From: Microseira wollei NIES-4236
GTDB lineage: Bacteria > Cyanobacteriota > Cyanobacteriia > Cyanobacteriales > Aerosakkonemataceae
Direction: 5' to 3'
NCBI RefSeq assembly: GCF_020521235.1
Contig: NZ_BLAY01000013.1
Span: 1 to 64,000, forward strand
DNA length: 64,000 nucleotides
A program made the position numbers and the translations under genes. This document shows positions 43,127-51,896 of the stretch, one piece after another. The notes under the pieces were generated by a model. The model was given only the letters and a program-made list of their open reading frames with translations. It made no database searches and was not told where the DNA came from. How positions within the stretch are numbered: position 1 is the stretch's first letter; every line of letters starts with the position of its first letter.

Positions 43127-43618
43127 ATGGAAGAAAGTCAACCCTCTGTTACCCAAACAACCCCAATTCGTCAAACCAAGACGATATCGGCATTGGGGTT
43201 AGATGTGGGGAAAAAGCGAATTGGGGTAGCGGGATGCGATCGCACCGGGTTAATCGCGGCGGGACTAACCACGATCGAGCGTAAATCGTTTTTAGAAGAT
43301 ATAGCGCAACTCAAGCGCCTGGTAGATGAGCGACAAGTAGAAGTTTTAGTCGTTGGGTTACCCTACTCGATGAACGGAACCATAGGCTTTCAAGCCAAAT
43401 CTGTGCAGAAATTCGCCAAAAGAGTCGGAGAAGCGCTAAACTTGCCGGTCGAGTACGTTGACGAGCGCCTGACTTCCCATCAAGCAGAGGAAATGCTTTT
43501 AGCCGAAAAGCGATCGCCATCCCGAAATAAAGGTTTAGTTGATCGCAAGGCAGCAGCTATAATTCTGCAACAATGGTTGGACGAGCGACGACCGCGCTCA
43601 CAACAATCCGATTTCTAG
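43127..43618 (+). CDS. ruvX: Holliday-junction resolvase-like RuvX/YqgF (163 aa)
   Basis: RNase-H fold with Asp in LGLDVGKKRIGVAGCDRTGL (about residue 26), EVLVVGLPYSMNGTIGFQAK, PVEYVDERLTSHQAEEMLLA and the last acidic motif DRKAAAIILQQWLD. Bacterial YqgF acts on pre-16S rRNA 5' ends and can cleave junctions. Residues 1-20 are a non-conserved leader. It is followed 9 bases later by the DUF3727 gene, a cyanobacterial order. Confidence 0.9.
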   Translation: MEESQPSVTQTTPIRQTKTISALGLDVGKKRIGVAGCDRTGLIAAGLTTIERKSFLEDIAQLKRLVDERQVEVLVVGLPYSMNGTIGFQAKSVQKFAKRVGEALNLPVEYVDERLTSHQAEEMLLAEKRSPSRNKGLVDRKAAAIILQQWLDERRPRSQQSDF

Positions 43619-43627
43619 GATTTCAAC

Positions 43628-44215
43628 ATGTCTACAGCGAAAGAAAATGGGTACTCTCAGGACGAAACCGTTATCCTCAAAGATGAAACGGGACGCGAAC
43701 TAACCTGTTACGTCGAGGAAACCGTTCCAGCAGAAGGCAAAGAGTACGTTTTATTGCGTCCAGTCGATGATACGGTGGAGATTTTTTCCTGGCAGGCAGA
43801 TCAAGAGGAAGAAGCATTTTTGGTGGAAGAGGAGGAAGTACTGGATGAAATTTTTCCCATTGCTCAAGCCGTGCTGGCAGAGCAAGATTTGACCCTCAAA
43901 CGCAGCGCTTTCGCCTTGACGTTAGCCGGGGACGTGCCGCCGCCAACCGAAGAAGACATTCTCACCCTAGAAATTGACGACGAAGCAGCCCTAGCCCCCC
44001 TAGAGCCAGAGCAGTTGCAGTTCCTCGCCAATTTTTACCACGAAGACCACGAATACGAAGTGTTTAGACGCCTTGACCCCCTACTTTTGTTTGCCCGTCG
44101 CAACAACGCCGGAGAACTTGAGTTACTTTCCCCAGAAGAATTTCAAAGGGTGCAACCGATACTGGAAGAAAAGCTGGCGCAGCTAGAAGACGAGATGTAC
44201 GACGAAGAAGAATGA
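43628..44215 (+). CDS. DUF3727-family protein (195 aa)
   Basis: The N-terminal half is a DUF1292-like domain (VILKDETGRELTCYVEETVP, AEGKEYVLLRPVDDTVEIFS W). The rest is very acidic, with the conserved EPEQLQFLANFYHEDHEYEV and RLDPLLLFARRNNAGELELL. Restricted to cyanobacteria and plastids, and normally encoded between ruvX and mltG. Function unknown. A good terminator follows, then the IsrB element. Confidence 0.88.
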   Translation: MSTAKENGYSQDETVILKDETGRELTCYVEETVPAEGKEYVLLRPVDDTVEIFSWQADQEEEAFLVEEEEVLDEIFPIAQAVLAEQDLTLKRSAFALTLAGDVPPPTEEDILTLEIDDEAALAPLEPEQLQFLANFYHEDHEYEVFRRLDPLLLFARRNNAGELELLSPEEFQRVQPILEEKLAQLEDEMYDEEE

Positions 44216-44257
44216 AATTGATAGTTTGCGGTAGATAGATTGCACAAAAGCGCCTGC

Positions 44258-44289
44258 TTTGGGGAGAGCAGGTGGAAAATCTCCCCAAA
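44258..44289 (+). terminator. Rho-independent terminator of the ruvX-DUF3727 unit
   Basis: TTTGGGGAGA (44258-44267) and TCTCCCCAAA (44280-44289) are perfect 10-base arms, 43 bases after the stop. An overlapping alternative stem, CCTGCT/AGCAGG, uses the loop. It may mark the old end of the operon or the left flank of the inserted element. Confidence 0.7.
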
Positions 44290-44389
44290 AACCAACAAAC
44301 TGAGCCTAGTATTCCGCCACAGCAGTTTTGACAAATAGGGTGAAATAGCACGCACCTTGTGCGGTAAGAGAACCGATCAAAATTAGTTT

Positions 44390-44723
44390 GGTGGATTACT
44401 AGAGGGCAGGAGTTGAGCGCGCAAGCACGATCAGCCAAAACCAAAGCTGGAAAAACGCTGGCTGCACGACGTTAAACCAAAAATGGAGACGAAGTTCAAC
44501 GACTCCACCCCATAGGCGGGTGGGGATTGACCGAACCAATTCGGACAAGGTAAGCGTTGAATAGCCCGCCCTTGACTTGATTTGGTACAGACTTCCGAAT
44601 GCTTCCCTAGTTCGGATTTCCTCTAAGGCCGCTCGGGGTAGGGCGTTGGGTAGAGCCAAGACATCAAAATCTGCGTTGGGCAAAGGGACTTAAACAATTT
44701 GGGTTATACCAATTATGTGAATT
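44390..44723 (+). ncRNA. Candidate omega-RNA upstream of isrB
   Basis: About 330 bases without a gene lie between the terminator and the isrB start. They contain clear stems: CCACCC-GGGTGG (44505-44523), CCGAA-TTCGG (44531-44544), a GGGCAAGG-type stretch and GGCCGCTCGGGGTAGGGCG near 44630. In IscB/IsrB systems the guide RNA scaffold is encoded directly upstream of the nuclease, with the guide at its 5' end. Position, length and structure fit, but the exact ends and guide are not determined. No promoter was identified with confidence. Confidence 0.55.
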
Positions 44724-44924
44724 ATGCGAATTCCAGTTCTAGACGCAAATCATCAGCCGTTAATGCCTACGACGCCTGCACGGGTGCGGAAGTGGATTGA
44801 ATGTGGCAAGGCAATCAAGCGCTGGTCAGATTGCGGACAGTTCTACGTGCAACTCACCGTAGAGCCATCGGGACGCAATACTCAGCAGATTGTTGTCGGA
44901 ATTGACCCGGGCAAAAAGTATTCA
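44724..44924 (+). CDS. isrB: IsrB-type RNA-guided nuclease, exon 1
   Basis: The N-terminal PLMP domain is plain: MRIPVLDANHQPLMPTTPAR then VRKWIECGKAIKRW. The RuvC-I motif QQIVVGIDPGKKYS with its catalytic Asp ends the exon. After Ser67 the frame enters group II intron sequence (CTGCGATTCG...) and stops at 44964. Joined to exon 2 at 47470 the frame continues as KKYS-SSGIGG, which restores the family's KxYSGIG block with one or two extra residues. So this is an RRXRR/PLMP protein split by an intron, not a stand-alone gene. Confidence 0.82.
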
Positions 44925-47469
44925 CTGCGATTCGTTTCCACTCAAATGGATAGCCTAGCGGCTTGAAGTGTACGCGGAGCAAGGTTACTAGCCCCCAGTA
45001 TGGGTTAGAAACAACAGAACCTTGACAACTTAACAGCCTTGTAGGTGAGAACCTTACCAAGCTATACAGCAAAGACAGTAAGGGAGTGAAAACACTCATA
45101 ATATCAAGTCCTACCGCTAAGGTGCATAGCTGAAAGCGCTACCCCTATCTTCAGAACTAGCAACTCTGAGGGTAAAGCGGGGTAGTTAAGTGGAGGTAAC
45201 TCAGGAGTCTGACTGGGAATCCCTTCTAGCAAGAAATCTATGAGTAGCACAAGCAAAGGTACGTTTGAATCGTCGTCAGCTTGAACCTGTGAAAACAGAC
45301 TGATACACTGGGAATCCCCAAAAGGGGTAAGGATAGGGAGTTGGCAACTTGAATATTGACCAATAAGCACTTCTCATAAACCCGGCGAACAGTACCGCTC
45401 TAAGGATTCAAAACAAAGGCTGTTAGGAACGGATTAACCCCCGCACACCTCTTGAGAGGGTCGATACTCAAGTAGGTAGCTAGCCGCATGGTAGGCAGGG
45501 GTGGGATTGAGACAGAAGCTAATGCCTTGCTGTAATGGCAAGGATACGCTGACAGTCTCACGGAGATTTGGAAGATAGAGGTGTAAGTAGTGAGTGTATA
45601 TGCCTAAAACAGAGCAACAAGCAACTGTGGGATGGGAACAAAGCGACTGGCGCAAGCTAGAGCGGGTAGTTTTCAAGCTCCAAAAGCGCATCTATCAAGC
45701 CTCTCAACGTGGAGACATTAAGGCAGTCCGCAAGCTTCAGAAAACGTTGATCAAGTCCTGGTCGGCTAGAATGCTTGCCGTCCACAGGGTGACTCAGGAG
45801 AACAGGGGCAAGAAAACCGCTGGCGTAGACGGGGTGAAAAGATTAACCTCTAAGCAACGTATGGCACTTGTTGACCGACTGAGAAACATAAACGACCGAA
45901 AAGCAAAACCAGTAAGAAGGGTTTGGATTGACAAACCTGGAAGAACTGAAAAACGCCCACTAGGTATCCCAACAATGGACGATAGGGCAGCCCAAGCCCT
46001 GGTTAAAGCAGCACTAGAGCCAGAATGGGAAGCTAAGTTTGAGCCAAACAGCTACGGCTTCCGACCGGGGCGCTCATGTCATGATGCGATTGAAGCCATA
46101 TTTCAGGCAATCAACCAGAAACCCAAATATGTTCTGGATGCAGATATTGCTAAATGCTTCGACCGAATCAACCACGAGACACTGCTCAACAAACTAAATA
46201 CATTCCCCACCATGCGACGCTTAATCAAGTCCTGGTTGAAAGCGGGAGTGGTGGACTGGAGTACCTATGCCAATAGGCAAAAAGGCTACAGTCCGACATC
46301 TGAGGGTACGCCACAGGGCGCGGTGATTTCCCCGTTACTAGCAAACATCGCCCTCCACGGTTTGGAAAACCGCCTAAAGCAATTTGCGGGAACACTGCCG
46401 GGTAGAGATGGCTTTGGCAAACGCGACTTAATGAAGCAATTGTCAGTCATCAGATATGCAGATGATTTTGTCATCCTACACCCGGATAAAGACGTAGTCC
46501 AAAGATGTCAGCAGATAACAGCCGATTGGTTAAAATACATGGGCTTGGAATTAAAACCTGAAAAGACAAGACTTTCCCACACGCTGAACACGACCGAAGA
46601 AGGTAATGTGGGGTTCAACTTCTTGGGCTTCACCATTAGGCAGTTTGAAGTAGGAAGACACGCCTCTAAACAGGGATTTAAGACCATCATCACCCCATCC
46701 AAAGAAGCGGTAAAGTCACACACCCAGAAAATAGGAACCATCATACAACAGCACAAAACAGCGCCTAAAAAAGCGCTAATTGCTAGACTCAACCCGATTA
46801 TTAGGGGATGGAGCAACTATCAAAGGGGACAATGCAGTAAGGAAACCTACCAACACTGTGACAACATCACTTACTTGCAACTTAGAGGATGGGCAGTAAG
46901 CCGTCACAAGGGTAAACAAAGAGGAACCAAGGTCGGCAAAGAATGGAGACGCAGAGGAACTAGAAACTGGGTCTTCGCCACCAAAGACGGAAAGTTTTCT
47001 CTCATCAATCATTCAGACACAAAGGTTGTCCGCCACACCAAGGTAGAAGGCGTTAAGAGTCCCTATGACGGCGATTGGGTATATTGGAGCGCACGAAAGG
47101 GAGATTTCCCCGGAGTTAAGAAACAGGTAGCACAACTGGTTAAAGAACAAGGTGGAAAATGCTATCACTGCGGACATTACTTTAGCCCGGTAAGCCTCGC
47201 AGAAATACATCACAAGGACGGAAACCATAAAAACAACAAGCGAGGAAATCTAGCTCTAGTACATGGTCACTGCCACGACCTAATCCACGCCAACTGGGAA
47301 CTAAGCGCTATTGAGGATTGGATTGATGAACATCCTTTCTAGTCCCCTAACCCTGAAGATGGGAATTGAGGTACACATGACAAGTGCCGAATCTTTGAGG
47401 AGCCGTGTGAAGAGAAATTTTCAAGCACGGTTTTGTAGGAGAGTTCGGGGAAGTGATTCCCCGTTCGAC
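44925..47469 (+). mobile_element. Full-length group II intron inserted in isrB (about 2545 bp)
   Basis: The 5' end is CTGCGATTCGTTTCC (consensus GTGCG). A 675-base structured region precedes the protein gene. The 3' end holds domain V (GAGCCGTGTGAAGAGAAATT, CAAGCACGGTTTT) and domain VI (GTTCGGGGAAGTGATTCCCC, GTTCGAC), closing with AC as group II introns do. Both ends fall at codon boundaries of isrB, so exact splicing would join the exons in frame. The encoded protein is intact, and the element is probably still able to splice. The end points are inferred to within a few bases. Confidence 0.8.
45600..47342 (+). CDS. ltrA: Group II intron reverse transcriptase/maturase/HNH protein (580 aa)
   Basis: RT-0 to RT-7 blocks are complete: KRPLGIPTMDDRAAQALVKA, NSYGFRPGRSCHDAIEAIFQ, VLDADIAKCFDRINHETLL, EGTPQGAVISPLLANIALHG and the catalytic VIRYADDFVIL (about residue 285). 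Domain X follows (FNFLGFTIRQFEVG, LNPIIRGWSNYQ), then an HNH nuclease (CYHCGHYFSP, EIHHKDGNHKNNKRGNLALV, HGHCHD). It would aid intron splicing and retrohoming. It is the intact relative of the two broken copies at 190 and 2175. Confidence 0.92.
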   Translation: MPKTEQQATVGWEQSDWRKLERVVFKLQKRIYQASQRGDIKAVRKLQKTLIKSWSARMLAVHRVTQENRGKKTAGVDGVKRLTSKQRMALVDRLRNINDRKAKPVRRVWIDKPGRTEKRPLGIPTMDDRAAQALVKAALEPEWEAKFEPNSYGFRPGRSCHDAIEAIFQAINQKPKYVLDADIAKCFDRINHETLLNKLNTFPTMRRLIKSWLKAGVVDWSTYANRQKGYSPTSEGTPQGAVISPLLANIALHGLENRLKQFAGTLPGRDGFGKRDLMKQLSVIRYADDFVILHPDKDVVQRCQQITADWLKYMGLELKPEKTRLSHTLNTTEEGNVGFNFLGFTIRQFEVGRHASKQGFKTIITPSKEAVKSHTQKIGTIIQQHKTAPKKALIARLNPIIRGWSNYQRGQCSKETYQHCDNITYLQLRGWAVSRHKGKQRGTKVGKEWRRRGTRNWVFATKDGKFSLINHSDTKVVRHTKVEGVKSPYDGDWVYWSARKGDFPGVKKQVAQLVKEQGGKCYHCGHYFSPVSLAEIHHKDGNHKNNKRGNLALVHGHCHDLIHANWELSAIEDWIDEHPF

Positions 47470-48378
47470 TCCAGCGGAATTGGCGGGAAGTTCACGCTAT
47501 ATACGGCACATCTGATTCTGCCGTTCCCAGCGGTACGAGATCGGATGGATGCACGGCGGTTAATGCGACTCTTAAGACGAGGACGCAGAATCAACCGCAA
47601 GATGGCATTCTCAAAACGCGCCCATCGTCAGAAGCGATTGGCGAATCGTCGTCAAGGCAAACTTGCACCGTCGAACAGTGCCAATCGTCAGCTAGAACTC
47701 AGAATCGTGTCTTTTCTCTGCCAGCTGTACCCAGTGGCAGAAATCAGGTATGAGTATGTTCGGGCAGATGTGGACTTAACCAGTGGGCGCAGAGCGGCGA
47801 AATCAGGAAAAGGCTTCTCTGGGGTGATGGTGGGTCAAGTTTGGATGCCCAAACAGTTGGGACAAATTGCGTCCACGATTAAAATCGAAGACCATCAGAC
47901 TGCCTCAACTCGCAAGCATCTCGGACTGGTCAACAACAAAGCAGACAAGTCACTGGCGCAGTTCAACACTCACGCAGTAGATGGTGTAAGTATTGCCGCC
48001 TCTCACTTTGTTCAGTATCGGCAAGATCGCAAACAGGGTGAAGACGGTGCGAACTGGTTCGCCTCGGTTTCGATTACACCTGCATTGTTTTTTGTGATTC
48101 GCCGTCCTCCCTACAGTCGTCGTCAACTGCATTTGATGGTTCCGGCGAAAGGTGGCAATCGGCGCAAATATGGCCGTCATGGATTGCGTAAAGGTGATTT
48201 GGTCGATTCCCCCAAAGGAATTGGCTACGCAGCGTGGCGATACCGAAAAACAAATATCTGTCAGCGATGCCAACTGGAAGCGGTTGGGGCAGATTGCGGC
48301 ATCGAAGGTGTCGTTAATTCGCAGAAGTATTGGGTTGGTTGTTTGGGTGGCACCCTTGCCACACTCAACAACCGCTGA
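47470..48378 (+). pseudogene. isrB: IsrB-type nuclease, exon 2, with a late frameshift
   Basis: Resumes at SSGIGGKFTLYTAHLILPFP. The arginine-rich bridge helix is RRLMRLLRRGRRINRKMAFS KRAHRQKRLANRRQ. RuvC-II is AEIRYEYVRADVDLTSGRRA and RuvC-III FNTHAVDGVSIAAS (His and Asp). YSRRQLHLMVPAKGGNRRKY and HGLRKGDLVDSPKGIGY are typical of the end. No HNH domain lies between RuvC-II and -III, so this is IsrB, a presumed nickase. After GIGY the expected GDTEKQISVSDANWKRLGQI continues in another frame (from about 48230), so a small indel breaks the last 45 residues. Confidence 0.8.
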
Positions 48379-48385
48379 TATCACT

Positions 48386-48409
48386 CCCCACCGCTACCGG
48401 CGGATGGGG
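48386..48409 (+). repeat. Right-end hairpin of the isrB element
   Basis: CCCCACCGC and GCGGATGGGG pair around TACCG, close to the shape of the IS200/605 right ends at 4171 and 10481. It lies 8-30 bases after the isrB tail and ends 19 bases before the mltG start, so it is taken as the right end of the isrB-carrying element. Confidence 0.6.
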
Positions 48410-48427
48410 TATCTCGGAGATAAAGAG

Positions 48428-49522
48428 ATGAAAGCTGTCAGGGGCTCCTCAAAATGGTTGTTTTACCTGGTGCTGCTCCCAGCAGTACTGGGATTGTGTG
48501 CTTGGCAGGGCTGGGCTTGGTGGAGTTGGGCTAGTGCGCCGCCTGTTACATCCTCAACGCCATCCGAGCGAGCGGAAAACACAGTGCAAATCAGAATTCC
48601 CCAAGGCACGACGGCGCAGCAAATCGGGCGCGATCTCAAAGCAGCCGGGTTGATTCGCTCCACTGTAGCATGGAATCTTTGGGGGCGTTGGTTAAGGCTG
48701 CAAAACAAGGGGTCTTTTCAGGCAGGAACATACGAACTCTCACCCTTGACTTCGCTCTCAGAAATTGCAGCTAAACTTGGCAGCGGCGGCGTCGTGCAAC
48801 AAAGCTTTACGATTCCCGAAGGCTGGTCGCTGCGGCAAATGGCAGCTTACTTTGAATCCCAAGGCTTTTTTGCCGCCTCTGAATTTCTCGCCGCTGCCAA
48901 ACAAATTCCCCGCGATCAATTTCCCTGGTTACCCGCAGGGTTACCCCACTTGGAAGGCTTTTTATACCCGGATACCTACCAACTGGCATCGGGTGCGATC
49001 GCTCCAGAAACCGTCATCAAACTGATGCTGAAACGATTTGAAGAAGTAGCGCTGCCAATTTACGACCGCGCTAGAGTGAACAAACAAACCTCTTACAATC
49101 TCTTGCAATGGGTAACGCTGGCTTCAGTTGTAGAAAAAGAGGCAGTAGTTCCCACCGAACGCCGTAAGATTGCGGGTGTTTTTGTCAAACGATTGCAGCG
49201 AGGAATGAGACTCGAATCTGACCCCACGGTTGAATACGGATTGAACATCAGACAGACAGCGGATCAACCCCTGACGTTCAAGCAAGTCAGAACCCCTTCT
49301 CCTTATAACACCTATCTCAATCCAGGTCTGCCCCCCACCCCCATTGCCAGTCCGGGAGTTCCCAGCTTAGAAGCCACCCTCAATCCCGAAAACACCGAGG
49401 AAATCTTCTTTGTAGCCCGCTACGACGGCACCCATGTCTTCAGTCGCACCCTCGCCGAACACGAAGCAGCGGTGAGGAAGATCCGGCAACAACGGGAAGC
49501 GCGACGCAAGGCGGCTCCTTAG
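48428..49522 (+). CDS. mltG: Endolytic murein transglycosylase MltG/YceG (364 aa)
   Basis: One N-terminal membrane helix (WLFYLVLLPAVLGLCAWQGW, about 8-28) precedes the YceG fold. IRIPQGTTAQQIGRDLKAAG is a LysM-like part. The catalytic region has VVEKEAVVPTERRKIAGVFV then KRLQRGMRLESDPTVEYGL (Glu in VVEKEA), and YLNPGLPPTPIASPGVPSLE is a hallmark. It cuts nascent glycan strands and sets chain length. The ATG at 48428 has GGAGATAAAGAG upstream. The same frame extends upstream without a stop into the isrB tail. Confidence 0.9.
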   Translation: MKAVRGSSKWLFYLVLLPAVLGLCAWQGWAWWSWASAPPVTSSTPSERAENTVQIRIPQGTTAQQIGRDLKAAGLIRSTVAWNLWGRWLRLQNKGSFQAGTYELSPLTSLSEIAAKLGSGGVVQQSFTIPEGWSLRQMAAYFESQGFFAASEFLAAAKQIPRDQFPWLPAGLPHLEGFLYPDTYQLASGAIAPETVIKLMLKRFEEVALPIYDRARVNKQTSYNLLQWVTLASVVEKEAVVPTERRKIAGVFVKRLQRGMRLESDPTVEYGLNIRQTADQPLTFKQVRTPSPYNTYLNPGLPPTPIASPGVPSLEATLNPENTEEIFFVARYDGTHVFSRTLAEHEAAVRKIRQQREARRKAAP

Positions 49523-49549
49523 TCCAATTAATACCGAGTCAGCTAATAG

Positions 49550-49655
49550 CCAATGGTTAATTGTCAGAAGAAGAACTTTACAATTAACCATTAGCAATTA
49601 GCCATTAGCAATTAACCATTAGCAATTAGCCATTAGCAATTAGCCATTAGCAATT
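49550..49655. repeat. Heptamer repeat tracts
   Basis: CAATTAGCCATTAG units are repeated five times directly before the yqeG start, preceded by a GCCAATGGTTAATTG stretch. The last unit ends two bases before the ATG at 49657, so the repeat forms the translation leader, and no ribosome-binding site is visible. Confidence 0.8.
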
Positions 49656-49656
49656 T

Positions 49657-50205
49657 ATGTCTTGGGGCGCCCTATTACAGCCTGATTTAATTCTAGAGGG
49701 GTCAGTAGTAAATCTGACACCGGAGATGTTGCAAAAATATCAGATCAAGGGTCTGGTATTGGATGTGGATGACACCCTAGTACCGCTCAAGGTCGCCCAG
49801 GCATCGCAGGAGTTGCACCAATGGGTCGAGGAAATCCGACAGGTGGCGCAGATGTGGCTGGTGAGCAATAACCTGAGCGAGGCGCGCATCGGTAGCATTG
49901 CTCGCGCTTTAAACTTACCCTACCTGCACGGGGCTAGCAAGCCGTCACGGCGCAAGTTAAGACAGGCAGTCAAAGCGATGAACCTGCCGGTGGAACAGGT
50001 GGGAATGGTGGGCGATCGCTTGTTTACCGACGTGCTGGCTGGTAATCGCCTCGGCATGTTTACCATTTTGGTAGAACCCATCGTCCCTCCCGCCCAAGCC
50101 ATCGATTCGTTTGGGGTGCGTGCGCTGGAAGTCTGGGTGTCGCAAGTCTTGGGCGCTACCCTACCCCCACGGCAACAAAAATTTACTAACCATCGTAAAT
50201 CCTGA
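49657..50205 (+). CDS. YqeG-family HAD-IIIA phosphatase (182 aa)
   Basis: HAD motif I is LVLDVDDTLVPLK (nucleophile Asp about residue 36). VSNNLSEARIGSIARALNLP carries motif II. Lys in SKPSRRKLRQAVKAMNLPVE and GMVGDRLFTDVLAGNRLGMF supply motifs III and IV. Bacterial YqeG is uncharacterised, and plant and yeast relatives dephosphorylate phosphatidylglycerophosphate. That reaction is a reasonable guess here. It follows mltG in the conserved cyanobacterial order. Confidence 0.87.
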   Translation: MSWGALLQPDLILEGSVVNLTPEMLQKYQIKGLVLDVDDTLVPLKVAQASQELHQWVEEIRQVAQMWLVSNNLSEARIGSIARALNLPYLHGASKPSRRKLRQAVKAMNLPVEQVGMVGDRLFTDVLAGNRLGMFTILVEPIVPPAQAIDSFGVRALEVWVSQVLGATLPPRQQKFTNHRKS

Positions 50206-50595
50206 TAATCGTAAACATAAAAAAATTATTATGATTTTTCAGGCTCTGGGATTCTAGATCCTGAAAAATCGGGTCAGCCAAGATAAAGACCGTGAACTAC
50301 CCCAACCTATAGACCGACGGGGCTTTCCAATTCAACGGGAAATGCCGCTATAACCATGTAGTTTTATTGGTCTTACATTCCCTCCAAGGGCAGGAGTTTT
50401 AGTTCCTAAGACCCAAACTTATCGCCGTGACATATACCTATTAGCTTGGTTTTCGCTTATGGCATTGATGTACAAACATTTCTCAATTATAGCACATTCA
50501 ATGGCGACATTAGGGCATCTTGTTATGGGTAATCGGTAATTGGCTTTGACCCACGACCCAATCTAAAATCTAAAATCTGAAATCTAAAATTGCTT
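50206..50595. other. Intergenic region with a structured, IS-end-like segment
   Basis: No gene found. Bases about 50240-50275 hold GATTTTTCAGG ... CCTGAAAAATC, a good hairpin. Bases 50290-50420 (ACTACCCCAACCTATAGACC, GACGGGGCTTTCC, then CCTCCAAGGGCAGGAGTTTT) resemble the non-coding 3' region of TnpB-type elements, but no tnpB is present. The last 30 bases are AATCTAAAATCTGA repeats before proB. Confidence 0.5.
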
Positions 50596-51711
50596 ATGTC
50601 TCAAACGCTTATTGTCAAAATTGGCACATCTAGTCTGACGCAGCCGGAAACAGGCCGTCTCGCCCTTTCTACCATCGCTACTTTAGTTGAAACCCTGACA
50701 AATTTGCGTCACCAGGGTCACCGAGTCGTGTTAGTATCATCGGGAGCGGTGGGGGTGGGGTGCGATCGCTTGGGCATCACCGAACGACCCCGCAGCGTCA
50801 CCCTCAAGCAAGCTGTAGCGGCGGTGGGACAGGGACGCTTGATGCGCGTGTACGACGATTTGTTTAGCCACCTGCAACAACCGATTGCCCAAGTACTGCT
50901 GACGCGGGGCGACTTAGTACAGCGCAGCCGCTATGTCAATGCCTACAACACGTTTCAAGAACTACTGCGCCTGGGCGTTATCCCGATTGTGAACGAAAAC
51001 GACACCGTAGCCGTCGAGGAATTAAAATTTGGCGATAACGATACCCTCTCTGCCCTAGTCGCCAGCTTAATCGAAGCCGACTGGCTATTTTTACTCACAG
51101 ATGTGGATCGCCTTTACTCAGCCGATCCCCGCAGCAATCCCGATGCTCAACCGATTGCTTTAGTTAACCGCATCGAGCAATTAGAAGAATTACAGGTACA
51201 AACCGGAGCTGCCGGTTCCCAATGGGGAACCGGCGGCATGGTGACCAAAATTTCGGCAGCTCGAATTGCCACCGTTGCGGGTGTGCGAACAGTTATCACC
51301 GAAGGCAGATCGCCCCATAACATCCAAAAAATCTTGCAGGGAGAACAGATCGGCACCCACTTCGCGCCCCAAACAGTGCCAACGAATGCCCGCAAACGCT
51401 GGATCGCTCACGGGTTAATCCCCGCAGGCAAGCTTTACTTGGACGCGGGAGCAGTCAAAGCCGTTACCTCTGCGGGGAAATCCCTTTTAGCTGCTGGAAT
51501 TACGTCTATAGAGGGAGACTTTCAGGCATCCGATGCCGTTACTCTATACGATACAGAAGGTCGCGCCATCGCTAGAGGAATTGCGAACTACAGCAGCACC
51601 GAGCTGGAGCGGATTCGAGGGCATCAATCTGCAGAAATTCCTGCCATATTGGGCTATGCAGGCGCAGCAACGGTAGTTCATCGCGATAACCTCGTTCTGC
51701 TCAACAGTTAA
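50596..51711 (+). CDS. proB: Glutamate 5-kinase (371 aa)
   Basis: First step of proline synthesis. The amino-acid kinase domain starts [60 protein letters not shown] and [14 protein letters not shown] are catalytic motifs. [20 protein letters not shown] is the substrate loop. The C-terminal PUA domain starts [23 protein letters not shown] at 50596 preferred over TTG at 50590. Confidence 0.95.
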   Translation: MSQTLIVKIGTSSLTQPETGRLALSTIATLVETLTNLRHQGHRVVLVSSGAVGVGCDRLGITERPRSVTLKQAVAAVGQGRLMRVYDDLFSHLQQPIAQVLLTRGDLVQRSRYVNAYNTFQELLRLGVIPIVNENDTVAVEELKFGDNDTLSALVASLIEADWLFLLTDVDRLYSADPRSNPDAQPIALVNRIEQLEELQVQTGAAGSQWGTGGMVTKISAARIATVAGVRTVITEGRSPHNIQKILQGEQIGTHFAPQTVPTNARKRWIAHGLIPAGKLYLDAGAVKAVTSAGKSLLAAGITSIEGDFQASDAVTLYDTEGRAIARGIANYSSTELERIRGHQSAEIPAILGYAGAATVVHRDNLVLLNS

Positions 51712-51722
51712 ACCAAGCTGAT

Positions 51723-51896
51723 TCAGCTGTGACTACGATCCTCTTTACTGTACTGTTTAATCCAACAGCGTTCTAAAAGATCTACCTTGTGGCGATGCCA
51801 ATAGCGACGAGGATTCAATATAGTTGTGGAACAAAATAGGGGCTGGTTGAGGAACTGCCAGACAGGAAAGCGAATCGTACTGTGTTTTATAGTCAT
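51723..51896 (-). CDS. Possible small protein (57 aa)
   Basis: MTIKHSTIRFPVWQFLNQPL then FCSTTILNPRRYWHRHKVDL and LERCWIKQYSKEDRS. The composition (Arg/Trp/His, no low complexity) and the convergent position with proB are compatible with a real gene. There is no clear ribosome-binding site and I cannot name a family. Confidence 0.35.
   Translation of the reverse strand: MTIKHSTIRFPVWQFLNQPLFCSTTILNPRRYWHRHKVDLLERCWIKQYSKEDRSHS

Noticed and set aside
44399-44683. Minus-strand frame upstream of isrB
   Set aside because: Poor composition, no ribosome-binding site, and it covers the hairpins better explained as omega-RNA.
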